A DNA stretch of 64,000 bases from Morella rubra (lineage: Eukaryota; Streptophyta; Magnoliopsida; Fagales; Myricaceae), in NCBI GenBank assembly GCA_003952965.2, contig CM025850.1, positions 36,122,047-36,186,046 on the forward strand, given 5' to 3'. Shown piece by piece: positions 34,250 to 46,453 of the stretch (position 1 is the first letter of the stretch; every line of letters begins with the position of its first letter). Below the pieces are notes generated by a model. The model was not told where the DNA came from and did no database searches. It saw only the letters and a program-made list of their open reading frames with translations. The position numbers and the translations under genes are program-made.

Positions 34250-35762
34250 GGATTTGTTTGAAAATGGGTTGTGGTTTTAGTTTTAGTTTAATTTTTAAAT
34301 TTTAAATTTTTTTATTTGAATATTATTTTGTTGTAAGGGTTTGTTTGATTGTTTAAGATTTGAAATGATTATATTTTAATTAAATTAAATAACATTAATT
34401 TATAGTTATTATGATATTCAAAAAATCAAAATAATAAAAAATAATTTTAAAAATCAGAAAAATATATAATTAAAAAAAAGTACAATATATTTGATAAATA
34501 TAAAAATTATAAAAATAGATAAATTGAAACTAATAAAAAATATTCATAAAAATTAAAAGACAGATAAAAATCGTGCAAAATTTATAAAACAAATAAAATT
34601 TTACAAAAATAATAAAAACAATAAATGAAACACTATTGTAACTATTTTAATAATTTTTGTTTTTATTTAAAACGGGACTTATTGTGCTGTCTGTGGTTCG
34701 CTGGGGCGGAAAAAGGTCATGGTCATGTCTTGACCGCATGTTGCTCATAAAAAGTATTGACCAGGGAAGGTTTTTGTAGCGTTAGTAATATTTCCACCCC
34801 ATTGAATGCCCAACTATGTCCATCCTATAGGGGGTTAATTAGTGAAAATGCAGTGCATTTAACATGGCAATAATTGTTCCAGTGTCTTGGTATCATCAAA
34901 AGGATGAAGATTTTTTGGCAGCTCAAAACCTCAGGGTTGTAAACGGAATGTTAGATATAATTTTTGATCTCCTTAAGAATGGAATACAAGTGCTGTTGAT
35001 GTGATCTATAAGGTATTTCTGATCGTTAAGAATTAATGACGGAGATGTCAATTGAGCGGATTATGAGATAATGTTGATTGAAATATGGCGTAATCAGTGT
35101 GAATTGTATGACAAGTTCTAATTGTTCATCATTTACCAATTTTTTTGACATATAGCACTGGTTACCATTTGAAGCTTTATTTAAACAAACCATTAGTAGC
35201 CTTTATTATAGTATTGGTTGGGCGCGCCATTTAATTTGTTTTATGGTTTGTAGAGTATCTAGACTCTAGTTTTTATGGTTTTGTAACTATTTTAATAATT
35301 TTTTTTATATTTTCTCTATTGTTTTATTTATTATTTTTTGTAATAATTTTGATAATGATTATATTTGCTAATCATTGTTAAGTTTTTATTTTTGAAATTT
35401 TTTAATTATTTTTTTTTTTGTAAAATTTTATTTTATTTTTTATAAATTTTGCACGATTTTTATCTTTGTCTTTTAATTTTTATGAATATTTTTTATTAGT
35501 TTCATATTTTATCTATTTTTATATTTATGAAACTATTTTCTACTTATTTTTTGAATTATATATTTTTCTGATTTTTTAAAATCATTTTTTATTTTTTGAA
35601 TATCATAATAACTATAAATTAATATTATTTAATTTAATTAAAATATAAATCATTTCAAATCACAAACAACCAAACAAACCCTTACAATAAAACAATATTT
35701 AAATCAAAAAATTTGAAATTTAAAAGTTAAACCAAAACTACAACCTATTTCCAAACAAGTAC
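34250..35762. mobile_element. Long-TIR foldback element, 1.5 kb
   Basis: Arms of roughly 430-490 bp (34250-34680 and about 35275-35762) are inverted copies; 'gtaagggtttgtttg' and its complement serve as landmarks. Flanks are taa on each side (34247-34249 and 35763-35765). The 590-bp centre holds no ORF. A 3-bp TAA duplication suggests PIF/Harbinger-like mobilisation, but arms this long are unusual for that group, so the class is uncertain. Confidence 0.7.
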
Positions 35763-36443
35763 TAATATCTTTTGTTGCCTTATCTGCTTTTTTTTTTTTA
35801 ACCCTGGTTGTTATTTATGATAAGGTTCGTCATTTACCTAAAAAGAAAAAAGAAAAACTCGAACAACTTTTAGAATCCAGCTTTTATTGCCTGAGTTCCA
35901 CAAAAGACAAACAGAAACAACTGTTTGAATTGCGTAGAAAAAAAAAAAACCAACTGTTTGAATTCAAAAAATCGCTGATATCTAGCTTCCATCCAGTTCT
36001 ACACAACCCAAAACTCCATCACTTCAACTGCATCCATAAGACTCGTCCTCGTCCTTTCTTTTAGTCTAAAATATCTCGTGTTAGGCTTGAAGTCTTCAAG
36101 CTCAAATATAAATATTGTGTGCCTTTGTTGTCAATGTCAATTCTCATTTCGTGCCTTTCTTAATAGAAGACCGTGCTTGCGGTTGGTGGCATTTATTTGC
36201 TGGGTAAGCATTCGAGCTGGTTTGCTTCATTTCAATGGTGTCTCTCGTTGTATTAATTCTAACACAGAAAGAAACAATATTCACACAAATTTTGCATTCC
36301 TTTACAATCTCATAATAAATTCATACCCCCTTTCCCATTGACAGTTGGGTGACCTTTTGATTAAGGTCCTAGATTACAAATTTTCAGATGTATATGAAAT
36401 ATTCTTTTTAATGTTAGTGACAAAATCAAATTGTGTTTGAAAC

Positions 36444-36463
36444 AGGTTGTCATTTTTTCGAAG
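36444..36463 (+). promoter_or_regulatory. Acceptor and start context of DUF247 copy D
   Basis: A TTTGAAACAG acceptor-like site ends at 36445, 18 bases before the ATG at 36464. A 5'-UTR intron is likely by analogy with copy A. The in-frame upstream ATG at 36431 would lie in that intron, which is why I use 36464. Confidence 0.45.
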
Positions 36464-37870
36464 ATGAAGTCCGTTGATGGAGCTGATCATGGAACTGACC
36501 CTGTCACAATTCGTGTTACCCAAAAGCTTGCTGACTTGATTCCTCTTGTTCCTGACTATCCGTCTATATTTAAGGTGCATCACCAGTTACGGGAAGTTAA
36601 TGAGATGGCTTATGAACCCGTACTTCTTGCCATTGGTCCTTACCACCGCCACAAAGAACGCCTAGCTCCTATGGAACAACAAAAATTGCATTATTTACAA
36701 TCAATGCTCGGAAGGAACAAAAGCAATGTGGAAACATACATCATGGCCATGAGAAAATTGGAGAAAACGGCTCGCAAATACTATGCCGAATCCGTTACAC
36801 TAACTGCTGATGAGTTTGTAGAAATGATGCTACTTGATGGGTGTTTCATCATTGAGCTTTTTCGCAAGTATGCAATGCCTTATGTGAGGTACCAAGGTGA
36901 TCCCATCTTCCAAATTAGTTGGATGCTCGGTGTCTTACGACATGATCTACTGCTATTTGAAAATCAGTTACCATTTTTTGTTCTTGCCATATTGTTCAAG
37001 ATGTCGGAGGTTTGGGCCCCGCTATATGGCATTGATAAACTTGCCCTATACTTTTTCAATGCCACAATACCATATTCACTCTATCTCCTGCAGAAGCCAA
37101 GGACAATCAGTTACTTTCAGCATCTACTTTCACTGGTGCATTCAAATGTCTGTCCTTCTCCTTCCTCGGTGGAAACGGAAAAGGATCTCATTAAGGAAGA
37201 AGAAGAGTACACAGACTTCATATCAATGTCTTCCGCGACAAAACTTCAAAAGGATGGAGTCAGATTCAGGAAGTTGGCGAGAACTATGAACCTTTTTGAC
37301 ACAAAGAAACTGGAGGGAGGCTGGGATGTCTATTGTAAGGGTGGGCCTGGTATGAGATTCGAGAAACTGGAGGGAGATAGCTTGTTTGACATGAAGTTCA
37401 ACAATGGGTTGCTGGAAATTTCACAGCTGGAAATAGACGATGATACTGAAAGTTTTCTCCGTAATTTAATTGCATATGAGCAATACAGTGGACGACGGGA
37501 TCGCATGTACGTCACAGATTATGTGACCTTCATGAATTCTCTCATTAACTCTCCCAAGGATGTTGAACTCCTCCGCCAACGAGAAATAATTGTCAATCGT
37601 GTAGGCGGTGATGATGACGGCATTTCTACCTTGTTTAACAAGCTTTGCGAATGTGTTGTCGCACCCAGAATCGTCTATAAGGAAATTTGCAGAGATGTGG
37701 GCGAACATTGTCGCGAACATCGGAATTTATGCACGGTGAAATTGCTGCACTATTTTTTCCGAAGTCCTCTGGCTTATTTCCGCAGTCGCCTGCCGTATCT
37801 TTTATTTCTTGCAGCTGTCTCATTACTTCTGCTTTTTTTAACGCGGACCATATTGATCATCAGTACATGA
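36464..37870 (+). CDS. DUF247 (UPF0481) membrane protein, intact copy D
   Basis: 468 codons open from ATG 36464 to TGA 37870. Order of conserved blocks: IFKVHHQLREVNEMAYEP (residues about 35-52), AIGPYHRHKERL (about 56-67), a MAMRKLEKTAR helix, the EFVEMMLLDGCFIIELFRKY signature (about 119-138), PIFQISWM, LLLFENQLPFFVLAILFKM (about 164-182), ESFLRNLIAYEQY, MNSLINSPKDVELLRQ, and a C-terminal hydrophobic helix (about 442-464) that should anchor the protein in a membrane. Length is normal for the family. A short near-duplicate (KKLEGG... and EKLEGD...) lies in the variable middle. Members occur in tandem arrays; two DUF247 loci act in grass self-incompatibility, but the biochemical role is unknown. 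It is the only copy here without a lesion, so it is the likely functional gene of the cluster. Confidence 0.92.
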   Translation: MKSVDGADHGTDPVTIRVTQKLADLIPLVPDYPSIFKVHHQLREVNEMAYEPVLLAIGPYHRHKERLAPMEQQKLHYLQSMLGRNKSNVETYIMAMRKLEKTARKYYAESVTLTADEFVEMMLLDGCFIIELFRKYAMPYVRYQGDPIFQISWMLGVLRHDLLLFENQLPFFVLAILFKMSEVWAPLYGIDKLALYFFNATIPYSLYLLQKPRTISYFQHLLSLVHSNVCPSPSSVETEKDLIKEEEEYTDFISMSSATKLQKDGVRFRKLARTMNLFDTKKLEGGWDVYCKGGPGMRFEKLEGDSLFDMKFNNGLLEISQLEIDDDTESFLRNLIAYEQYSGRRDRMYVTDYVTFMNSLINSPKDVELLRQREIIVNRVGGDDDGISTLFNKLCECVVAPRIVYKEICRDVGEHCREHRNLCTVKLLHYFFRSPLAYFRSRLPYLLFLAAVSLLLLFLTRTILIIST

Positions 37871-38082
37871 GCTCATTACACTCTTTTATAGTTTATTCCC
37901 AGCAAGTGACTAGTACATTGAATTCTTACTGCTGAGCTTCAATCGACTTTTGCTGAATTCTAATTATTAGAGGTTGGTTTTGCCGTTGTTTTAATTTAAA
38001 CATCAACGGAAAGCATGTTGGCTTACTTTACCACTTTTTGGATGAAACTCTCTGCCTGCCTCTCCCTCTGTCCTCTCTCTTT

Positions 38083-38115
<33 letters not shown>

Positions 38116-39074
38116 TCATTTCTTGCTGCTGTTGAAGGTAGACGACGAGACAGATGATAAGCAATACAATCCAAGCCAGCAGAAACTAATTATTAATTAC
38201 TCCATATACACGTAGAAACTAGAGTTTGTTAGGATTAAGTAATCATCTAGTTCTTGAGTTTTAACTCCTTTTCACACCTCTCAATTTCAATCATTAGGTG
38301 ACTTGATTTATACTGTTTTGTGTTTTTAAAATTAATTTAAATAATTTTGCTTGTTTTATTTTTTATTCAGCCGATTTGATTTAAATTATTACGTGACTTT
38401 GTTTATACTGGTGTATTCCATGTGCTTCAAAAAATCATCAAACAAGAAGTGGGAACCGTGCTGAGGACACATGGACAATAGATAAAAGGTACGAACTTCA
38501 AGGACTTATTTGATGTTTTTTTGAGGTACAAGGAGTCATTTGTCAAACGCATACCACATGGACCAAATTTTTCCTTTTTTATAATTGTTTAGTATTATTT
38601 TATTTTATTTATGACTTTTGTTTTATGTTAAGTTACATTTTTTTTACTGTTTAATATTTTTTTAGATTTAAGTTATTGTTCTTGTTTGTTTTAGGTTGCA
38701 AGGTTTTTAATTAAGTTTAATATTTTTTATTTAATTTATTGACTTCTGTTTTTGTTTGGTTGCAATTTTTTAACGGTTTTATTTAAATTTTTTATTTATA
38801 TTAAAATATAAACTTATGGATAGTTTTGGATATATGTGTCCAGTTTAATGGTTAAAATGTAAAATACAAAATAACTAACAGTCAGACGTCCATCCTGGCA
38901 AACGGCTCACGTGTCATGGAGGCATTTGGTACGCTGCTGCAGCGTTGAACAGTGACTAACCCAATTAGAGCCTACCCGTGAGTCAGTGTTTACTTGACTC
39001 TGGTCTTGGTCAACTAGTCTACATCTCTATGTACTCCGCCCGTTTCTTTTACCTTCTACAGCAAAACCAAGGAG
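37871..39074. other. 3' flank and spacer with (CA)n
   Basis: It contains a (CA)13 run at 38086-38112 and AT-rich DNA. No gene or terminal repeats recognised. Confidence 0.55.
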
Positions 39075-39140
39075 CAGTCTGCAGGGGCGATCTGGAGCGA
39101 AACTTCGAGCAAGTTTGACAACCGAGCTGAAGAAAAACAT
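39075..39140 (+). promoter_or_regulatory. DUF247-type leader block before copy E
   Basis: 'gcagtctgcaggggcgatc' and the following 'agtttgacaaccgagc' match the leader exon of copy A (4057-4170, minus). Here the copy A donor (gaaaaag|gtaagt) is replaced by aagaagaagaggtgcc, so splicing may be altered. Confidence 0.45.
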
Positions 39141-40271
39141 AAGAAGAAGAGGTGCCTTTTCTTCTTTTTTTTCCTTCTTTTGGATGTTTATGTAAGAAGT
39201 TGGAACTTTCTGGATAAAGTATTTTTAAAAAAAATTAAAAAAAAAAAAAAAAGACAGAATCTTTGATCTAATTATATGGGTTTCCTTTTAGCTAGTGTCC
39301 CATATTTACCAATTCCAGAAGCTCTTTAATATTTTCTTATCAATTCATTGTATTACTCTCAGTCAGAAGACGGTAAATTATATTTTGCATATATTATATA
39401 TATATATCTCTGCGTGTGGGTATTTTTTGTTTTGAATTTCTTCCATATTAGTGACAGAATTGTCTGCAATATTTTTGGGGCAGAGGCGTACTATTTCTTT
39501 AGGATTTATGTGTACTAACGAACTTTATGGAAGAAGTATTTGTAATTAAAAAATAATAGAGAATCTTAGATCTAATTAAGTTGGTTTAACTTTAATGGTG
39601 TCGATAAATACACATTCTAGGTAATATTTTTAATCAATTCATTTTATAATCTAAGTAGGGTGGTGAAATCTAAATAATCAATTAAAAATAAGAACTAGTT
39701 TTCTTCAAAAAACATTAAAAAAAAATCTCAATCTCAAGGACAAGATTGGGATTCACATGAGTAGGAACATTCTATTTTTGTTTAAGCTATCCTCGCGCTG
39801 AAATAATTTGAACTCTTTATTTCATGTTACATGCTCCGCAAAAATATTCTATGCCACTTTTCACCTGCCATCCAGTCTTAGCATTTTGTTTATTTTAATT
39901 TTCCACTTTCACCCATCTTAAACTGTTGAAACCCTTGCTACTAATAAAAATATGAGTGATAAAATGGACAAAATTTAGGCCACATATATATAATATCATC
40001 TTCACCGTCCGATTTTAACAAAAGGAGCATGTATAGAGTGCAAATAATACAAGTTAATAGTCTAGCTAGTGGCCATTTAAAAACGTGATACCAAATTGAG
40101 AGAATCGTGTATGCTTCTTCTAACAAACAACTAACCTTACAATGGATGATTATATCTTTAGATGCATATACATGTGATTCTTCTTTTTAAAATTAGTTAC
40201 TGTTAGTATTAATGACAAAATTAACTGCCAGCATTAATGTATTTCAAGCAGAGACACTATTTCTTTAGAAT

Positions 40272-41601
40272 ATGACTTCGTCTGGGGTTAGAGTTGGTCA
40301 TCTCTCCTCTCGTGTTCACCAAAAGCTTATGGGCTTGACTCCAATCGCTCCAGAGGTTTGCATATTCAAAGTGCATCACCAGTTACGTGAGGTAAATGAG
40401 AAGGCTTATCGAACCTAGCTTGCTTGCTATGGTCCTTACCACCATGGCAAGAAGGACTAGCTCTTATGGAAGATCACAAATTGCACTATCTAAAATCAAT
40501 GCTTAAAAGGATAAATGAAAGCAGTGTGGAAAAATATATCATGGCCTTGAGAGAATTGGAAGAAAGAGCTCGTAGATGCTACCAAGAAGTTGTTAGCCTA
40601 ACTCCAGATGGGTTTGTAGAAATGATGCTACTGGATGGTTGTTTCATCGTGGAGCTGTTTCGCATGTATAATAAAAAATCTAGAAAATGACCCAATCTTC
40701 CAAATGAGTTGGATGCTCCTGGCTTAAAGCATGATCTACTGTTGCTTGAAAATCAGCTTCCTTCTTTGTGCTTACCAAGTTGTTCGAGATGACCAAGACT
40801 CCTACCGAGGAACGGGAAGTTACTTCTACTCAGGAACGTGAAATTATTTTTTCTACTGAGGGATGGGAGAATATTTCTACTGAATGACGTTGAGTCAAGG
40901 GATTAGCCAAATCCAAAGATTGACCGTCTACGAGGACAATATTCACTTTGTGGCTGTGTCAATGTTGAGCCAAATCCCAAGATTCACCATCTACTTTCTC
41001 TGATACATACAGCTGTTCGTCCATCCTTTGTCAAAAGGATTTGACAGCTAGAGCCTTACAGAGCCCAAAATAAGCAATTCAGTGCCTTGTGCCACAAAGC
41101 TTATCCTAGGTGGAATCAAATTCAAGAAATCAGAGAGGGGTAATTTATTTGACATAAGTTCAATAATGGGGTAATGAAATTCCACCGTTGAAAATAGACG
41201 ACGATACAGAATCTTTTCTACGCAATTTGATTGCATATGAGCAATACAAGCCCGTTATGTCTCCCTTTGTCAGTGATTATCTGGACTTCATGGATTGTCT
41301 CATTAATTCTCCAAGGGATGCACAACTTTTACGTGGGCTCGGAATTATTGTTAACTATTTGGGTGATGATGACGTTATTTCCAACATGTTTAACAAGATC
41401 GGCACCAACGTCATGCTACATCAAATCTACTACGTGGAAGTATGTGGAAAAGTGAACAAGCATTGTAGCAAACGTCGATACAAGTGGCTGGCAAAACTAA
41501 GGCACGATTATTTCAACAGTCCTTGGGCGTTGCTTTCATTTCTTGCAGCTGTCTTTTTGCTTCTACTTTCTTTGGCGCAAACCATATTTTCCATTCCTTA
41601 A
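40272..41601 (+). pseudogene. DUF247 membrane protein, copy E, many small indels
   Basis: ATG 40272 opens TSSGVRVGHLSSRVHQK and leads into VCIFKVHHQLREVNEKAY, then an extra base shifts the frame. Further single-base losses are visible in the GPYHHGK region and near 40450. The frame is open again at 40424-40690 with MALRELEERARRCYQE and MMLLDGCFIVELFRMY. The next open part is 41188-41601: IDDDTESFLRNLIAYEQY, MDCLINSPRDAQLL, GDDDVISNMFNK, and a transmembrane end (WALLSFLAAVFLLLLS). The acidic minisatellite (40805-40885) and a 70-bp duplication lie between. At least five indels are needed to explain the breaks. The protein end is nearly identical to copy C, so it died recently or the assembly is noisy here. 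Confidence 0.88.
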
Positions 41602-41794
41602 TCTTTCACTTTGTACTAAGTCATATAAGTATGTTATATGTTATCTTGTCTGTCTTTAAGTGGATCTATTATATGTGACAGTTTTTAGCTTTTTCCGAAT
41701 GATATTACCCTCTGTCCTTACCTTATTTATCGAATCTTGAATTAGAATATGTTCATAAATACATACTGGCAAGTTAGATTGTATGTTATATTTA

Positions 41795-42117
41795 GTTTAA
41801 TAGTTGTTAAGGTCCTTGTGTTATCAACTTTTGGCAAATTAGTCCTTATGAGGTGGCGTAGTTTTTGTTTTACTTTTATATTTTTAATTCGAACAGGAGA
41901 GCTTTTTAACTAATGTGGCGGCTAATTGGATGGGTCCAAGTGAGGTGGCATCTTTTGTGTATGTCCACTAACGTGGTGAATGGCTCTTCCCACAGTGGGT
42001 TGATGACAAATGGATTAATATGTTTTAAAAATGGACAACATGGACTTTTACATTCAAAGTGGTATCACATGGACTGATTTGTTAAAAGTTGATACCTATC
42101 ATAATAGTAATTAAGCC
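41795..42117. mobile_element. MULE-type MITE, block B copy
   Basis: Same insertion as 11585-11907, with flanks ttatattta and taatattta. The tandem copy at 44400 begins inside the right terminal repeat of this element. Confidence 0.7.
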
Positions 42118-43306
42118 TAATATTTAATTAAAATGGGATCAAGTGCGGATTTATGTCTCGACCTTAGAACATTAACTTTGATATGTCCATATTAAATCAT
42201 CATTCTTCCCACAAGCTTAAGGTATAAAAAATAATAATTAAATTAATTACTTTATGTTGCTAACATAGATAATATAATTGGTGGTTGAAATTATTATTAT
42301 ATTGACCATGTTACGATTCTTTCCCAATTTAGTTAGTCCAACACGGAGAGACCTAAATAAATCCAAAGAGTTATTTCTTTAAAATTTGTGCTAAGTAATT
42401 CTTTTTCTTTCCAAAGTGATATTTGGCATATAAAAAATTCTCATATTTTTTGTCCATCTTTGGCAACACAAATATTTTGTACTTTTTAGACATATTTTTA
42501 AATTTTAAAAGTGTTGATTGACAAACAACAAAATTTCAAAGTTTTAGTCAATGAATTTTTTACATTCCAGACATTAAATCATGTCTATAACACTTTTTAA
42601 CCAACTGCAACACCTTTTTATAAATTAAAAAAAATTATCAAAACATCTACTTTTATATTTTTTCACAAACTTTAATAAAAAAATAATATCTAACAAAACA
42701 TCTTTCAAATTTTTTAATAACTTTTTCACAGATTCCCATAACAATCAATAACATCTAATGAGACCTAAGCAAAAGAGTAAAATTCATTGATCAATTCCTT
42801 GAGCAGCCAAGTCAATAATAAGCAACAAATATGGGTAGCAAAAGAAGAAGGAAGAAACAAGACTGGCAGGTTGGTAAGATGTTGGGCGGAAGCACCTTGG
42901 TGTAATATTTGGTTAAACTTCGTTAATACAAACGAGAGAATAGTGTGTATTTAATTAGAATGAAATGGATCAGCTTTGAGGCATATTTTGAAGCGAGTAA
43001 AATGTATTTTAGCCATGAAAGTTTATTAATTCCCCTCAACCTTCAGAATTTAGTGTTTGCGTGTCAAAAATGTAATCATCCAAACAATTGACTTAATAAC
43101 GTAACGATAAAATAATCTCTTTTCTATCAAATTATTTCTTTCTATCACAATAAACATAAAAATTCATTCAAATTATTTCAGTTCACTTTTTTACCAATTT
43201 CTATGAACTAAAATTTGAAACTCCAAAAAATTTTAATATGAGTATATGACACTGGAGAGAAACCACCATCTCTGCTCTCTAGGCAAGTGGATTAATAAAA
43301 AATAAA

Positions 43307-43764
43307 GGATTAATAATACTCTGCATCTACGTGGTTTGGCGGTTTTAACACTTTGCACCTCGTTATTTTAATTTTGAGACATTTTTACCCTCGTGATTTG
43401 GGGTCTTGACACTTTGCACCCCTGTCAATTTATCTATTATTTAGAACGGAAAAGTCAATCACGTGTAGAACACGTGACTAATTTTTTGGGTGCAAAGTGT
43501 CTAAAAAATAAAAAATAAAAATGAGTGCAAAATGTTAGACCTCCCAAACCACATGGGTATAAAAGTGTAATTAAGTTTTTTTAATATTGAGGGCAAAATG
43601 AGCAAGTGAAATACGTGTAGAACACGTGACTGATTTTTCCGTTCGAAATAATGAATAATAGATAGTGGTAGTGGTGCAAGTGGGTGAAATGTCTTGAAAT
43701 TGAAAAAATGAGATACAAAATATTATGATGTTCAAATCACGTAAGTGGCAAATGTAACTAACTC
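43307..43764. mobile_element. MULE-type MITE, block B copy of the 13024 element
   Basis: Starts ggattaataatactctgc, ends ctaactc, followed by aaaaataaa as in block A. It is the shared ancestral insertion. Confidence 0.75.
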
Positions 43765-44870
43765 AAAAATAAAAATTAATAATTTGGACGCAAGGAAAAA
43801 AAATTGTCAGAGAGAACGTGGGAACAGAAGTCGGGCTTTTGTGACGATTGGGCCCAATCTGTATGTAGCACAGTGACTCGCTCAAGATCTCGTCGATGTG
43901 ATCCTCTCGTCTAAAAGCTGCTGGGAGATAATTTTGTGTTCTGACTTCTTTTTTTAAAATTCTACGATCACATTCCCCTTCATCTTTCTGTAATATTTGG
44001 ACGTTTGGTGGTTTTGATCCACCCTAACTGTTCCCCTTCATTTTTATTTTTTTTTTTCAGCGGTCATTTTCTCTTTAAATTCACTTTAGGTACAGCACCT
44101 TTTGGGCCTAGCTCAGCCTGGCCCAAAGAGGCCCAAGCGTTGACATCCACTAACGTGGAACGTGCTTGACACAAGCCGATGGGCCTAGCTCAGCCCTGCC
44201 TTTGAATAAAGACATAATAAATTAGTACAGAGCGTGCTCCTATTACACAGACAATGGCCTCCCTTTTACGTAAAACCCTTTTCCCTTCGGCTTAAACGCA
44301 TTTCATGTACAAGCTAAGTGGACCGTCACGTCCGTATGCTTTGGAAAAAGCTTGGAAAGGGAATTCGGAGAATCGAAAAAAGAGAGAAAGAGATGAAAGG
44401 AATTAAGCCTAATATTTAATCGAAATGGGATCAAGTGCGAGTTTATGTCTCAACCTTAGAACATTAACTTTGATACGTCCACGTTAAATCATCATTCTTC
44501 TCAAAAGCTTAAGGTATAAAGAAGATAGTAATTAAATTAATTATTTTATGTTGCTAACATAGATAATATAATTGGTAGTTGAAATTATTATTATTTTCAC
44601 CATGTTACGATTCTTTCCCAATTTAGTTAGTCCAACAGAGAGAGCCCTAAATAAATCCAAAGAGTTAATTCTTTAATATTTGTGCTAAGTAATTCTTTTT
44701 CTTTCCAAAGTGATATTTGGCATATCAAAAATTCTCATATATTTTTGTCCATGTTTGGCAACACAAATATTTTTTACATTTTCGAAAGATTTTTAAATTT
44801 TAAAAGTTTTGATTGACAAACAACAAAATTTCAAAGTTTTAGTCAATAAAATTTTTTCCTTCCGACATTA

Positions 44871-45261
44871 GGGGATGTTCGTTTTATAAAAAAAATTGTA
44901 AGATTTTTAGGATTTTTGATAGAATTGTGAATATTTATGTAGATTAGAATTTTATAGGTTTTTGTGTAAAAGTTTGGTGAAAATTTTAAAAATATTTAAT
45001 TTTTGTTGGAGTTTGTAAAAAGTGTAGAGAGAGATGATTTGATGTAATTGTTTAATAAAAAAATATTGGAGTTAAGTAAAAAAATATGGATAGAGAAGAT
45101 TTGTTATAATTTTTTTAAAAAAAGTCCTGGAGTTTACGTGGAACAGAGATTGTGTAAAAGATATTGGTGTTTGTGTAGATATTTTTAAAATTTTGGATGT
45201 TAGTTTTACAAATTTTGTTGAATACATTATATTTTAAAATAGTTTTACAAAGAACGTGCCC
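44871..45261. mobile_element. Tourist-like (PIF/Harbinger) MITE in block C only
   Basis: The block B equivalent reads cagacattaaatcatg without interruption (about 42568). Here cgacatta is followed by ggggatgttcgttttata...aagaacgtgccc and then ttaaatcat, a 3-bp TTA duplication (44868-44870 and 45262-45264). The ends are imperfect inverted repeats. It inserted after the tandem duplication. Confidence 0.85.
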
Positions 45262-45996
45262 TTAAATCATGTCCATACACACTTTTTTATAAATTGCAAC
45301 ATATTTTTATAAAAGGAAAAAAAATTATCAAAGCATCTCTTTTTACACTTTTTCACAAACTCTAATAAAAAATAATATCTAACCAAATATCCGTCAAATT
45401 TTCTAACAACTTTCTTACGTGTCCCCGTAAAAGTCAATAAAATCTAATGAGACCTATGCAAAAGAGTAAAATCCATTGATCAATTCCTTGAGCAGCCAAG
45501 TTATATAAGCAACAAATATAGGTAGCAAAAAACAGAAGGAAGAAACAAGACTGGCAGGTTGGTAAGATGTTGGGCTGAAGCACCTTGGTGTAATATTTGG
45601 TTAAACTTCGTTCATACTAACGAGAGAATAGTGTGTATTTAATTAGAATGAAATGGATCAGCTTTGAGGCATATTTTGAAGCGAGTAAAATGTATTTTAG
45701 CCATGAAAGTTTCTTAATTCCCCTCAACCTTCAGAATTTAGTGTTTGCGTGTCAAAAATGTATTCATCCAAACAATTGACTTAATAACGTAACGATAAAA
45801 TATCTCTTTTCCTGTCAAATTATTTCTTTCTATCATAATAAACATAAAAAAATTCACTCAAATTATTTCAGTTCACTTTTTTACCAATTTCTATGAACTA
45901 AAATTTGAGACTCTCAAAACTTTTGGTATGAGTATATGACAGTGAAGAGAAAACACCATCTCTTCTTTGTGGGCAAGTGGATTAATAAAAAATAAA

Positions 45997-46453
45997 TAGT
46001 AAATTATACTTTGCACCCACGTAGTTTGAGGTCTTAACACTGCACCCATTTTTTTAATTTTGAGACATTTCACCCTCATGGTTTGAGGGTTTTACACTCT
46101 GCACCCCTTCAATTTATCCGTTATTTTGAATTGAAAAGTCAATCACGTACAGAACGCGTAACTGATTTTTTGGGTGTAAAGTGTCAAAATAAAAAACATG
46201 ATGCAAAGTGTCTGACCCTTAAATCACATGGGTGTAAAGTGTAATTAATTAAACCTTTTTGAATATTTGAGGAAAAATGAGTTACGTACAGAACACGTGA
46301 TTGACTTTTCCGTTCGAAATAACGAATGATAGACCGGCGGGATACAAATTAAAGGAATTTCAAATCACGTGGGTGAAATGTTAAAATTAAAAAAAAAATA
46401 AATATAAAGTGTTAGGATTCTCAAACTACATTAGGTGCAAAGTGTAATTAATT
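45997..46453. mobile_element. MULE-type MITE, block C copy
   Basis: Third copy of the 13024-13479 insertion, more decayed at both ends (tagtaaattatactttgc). Confidence 0.6.

Larger units (their letters stand above)
39285..44399. repeat. Segmental duplication block B (partner 7511-14150)
   Basis: It carries DUF247 copy E and the same MITEs as block A but lacks the insertions at 7669, 9314 and 10424, and so supplies their empty sites. Its right part (42112-44399) is repeated directly as 44400-47010. Confidence 0.88.
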
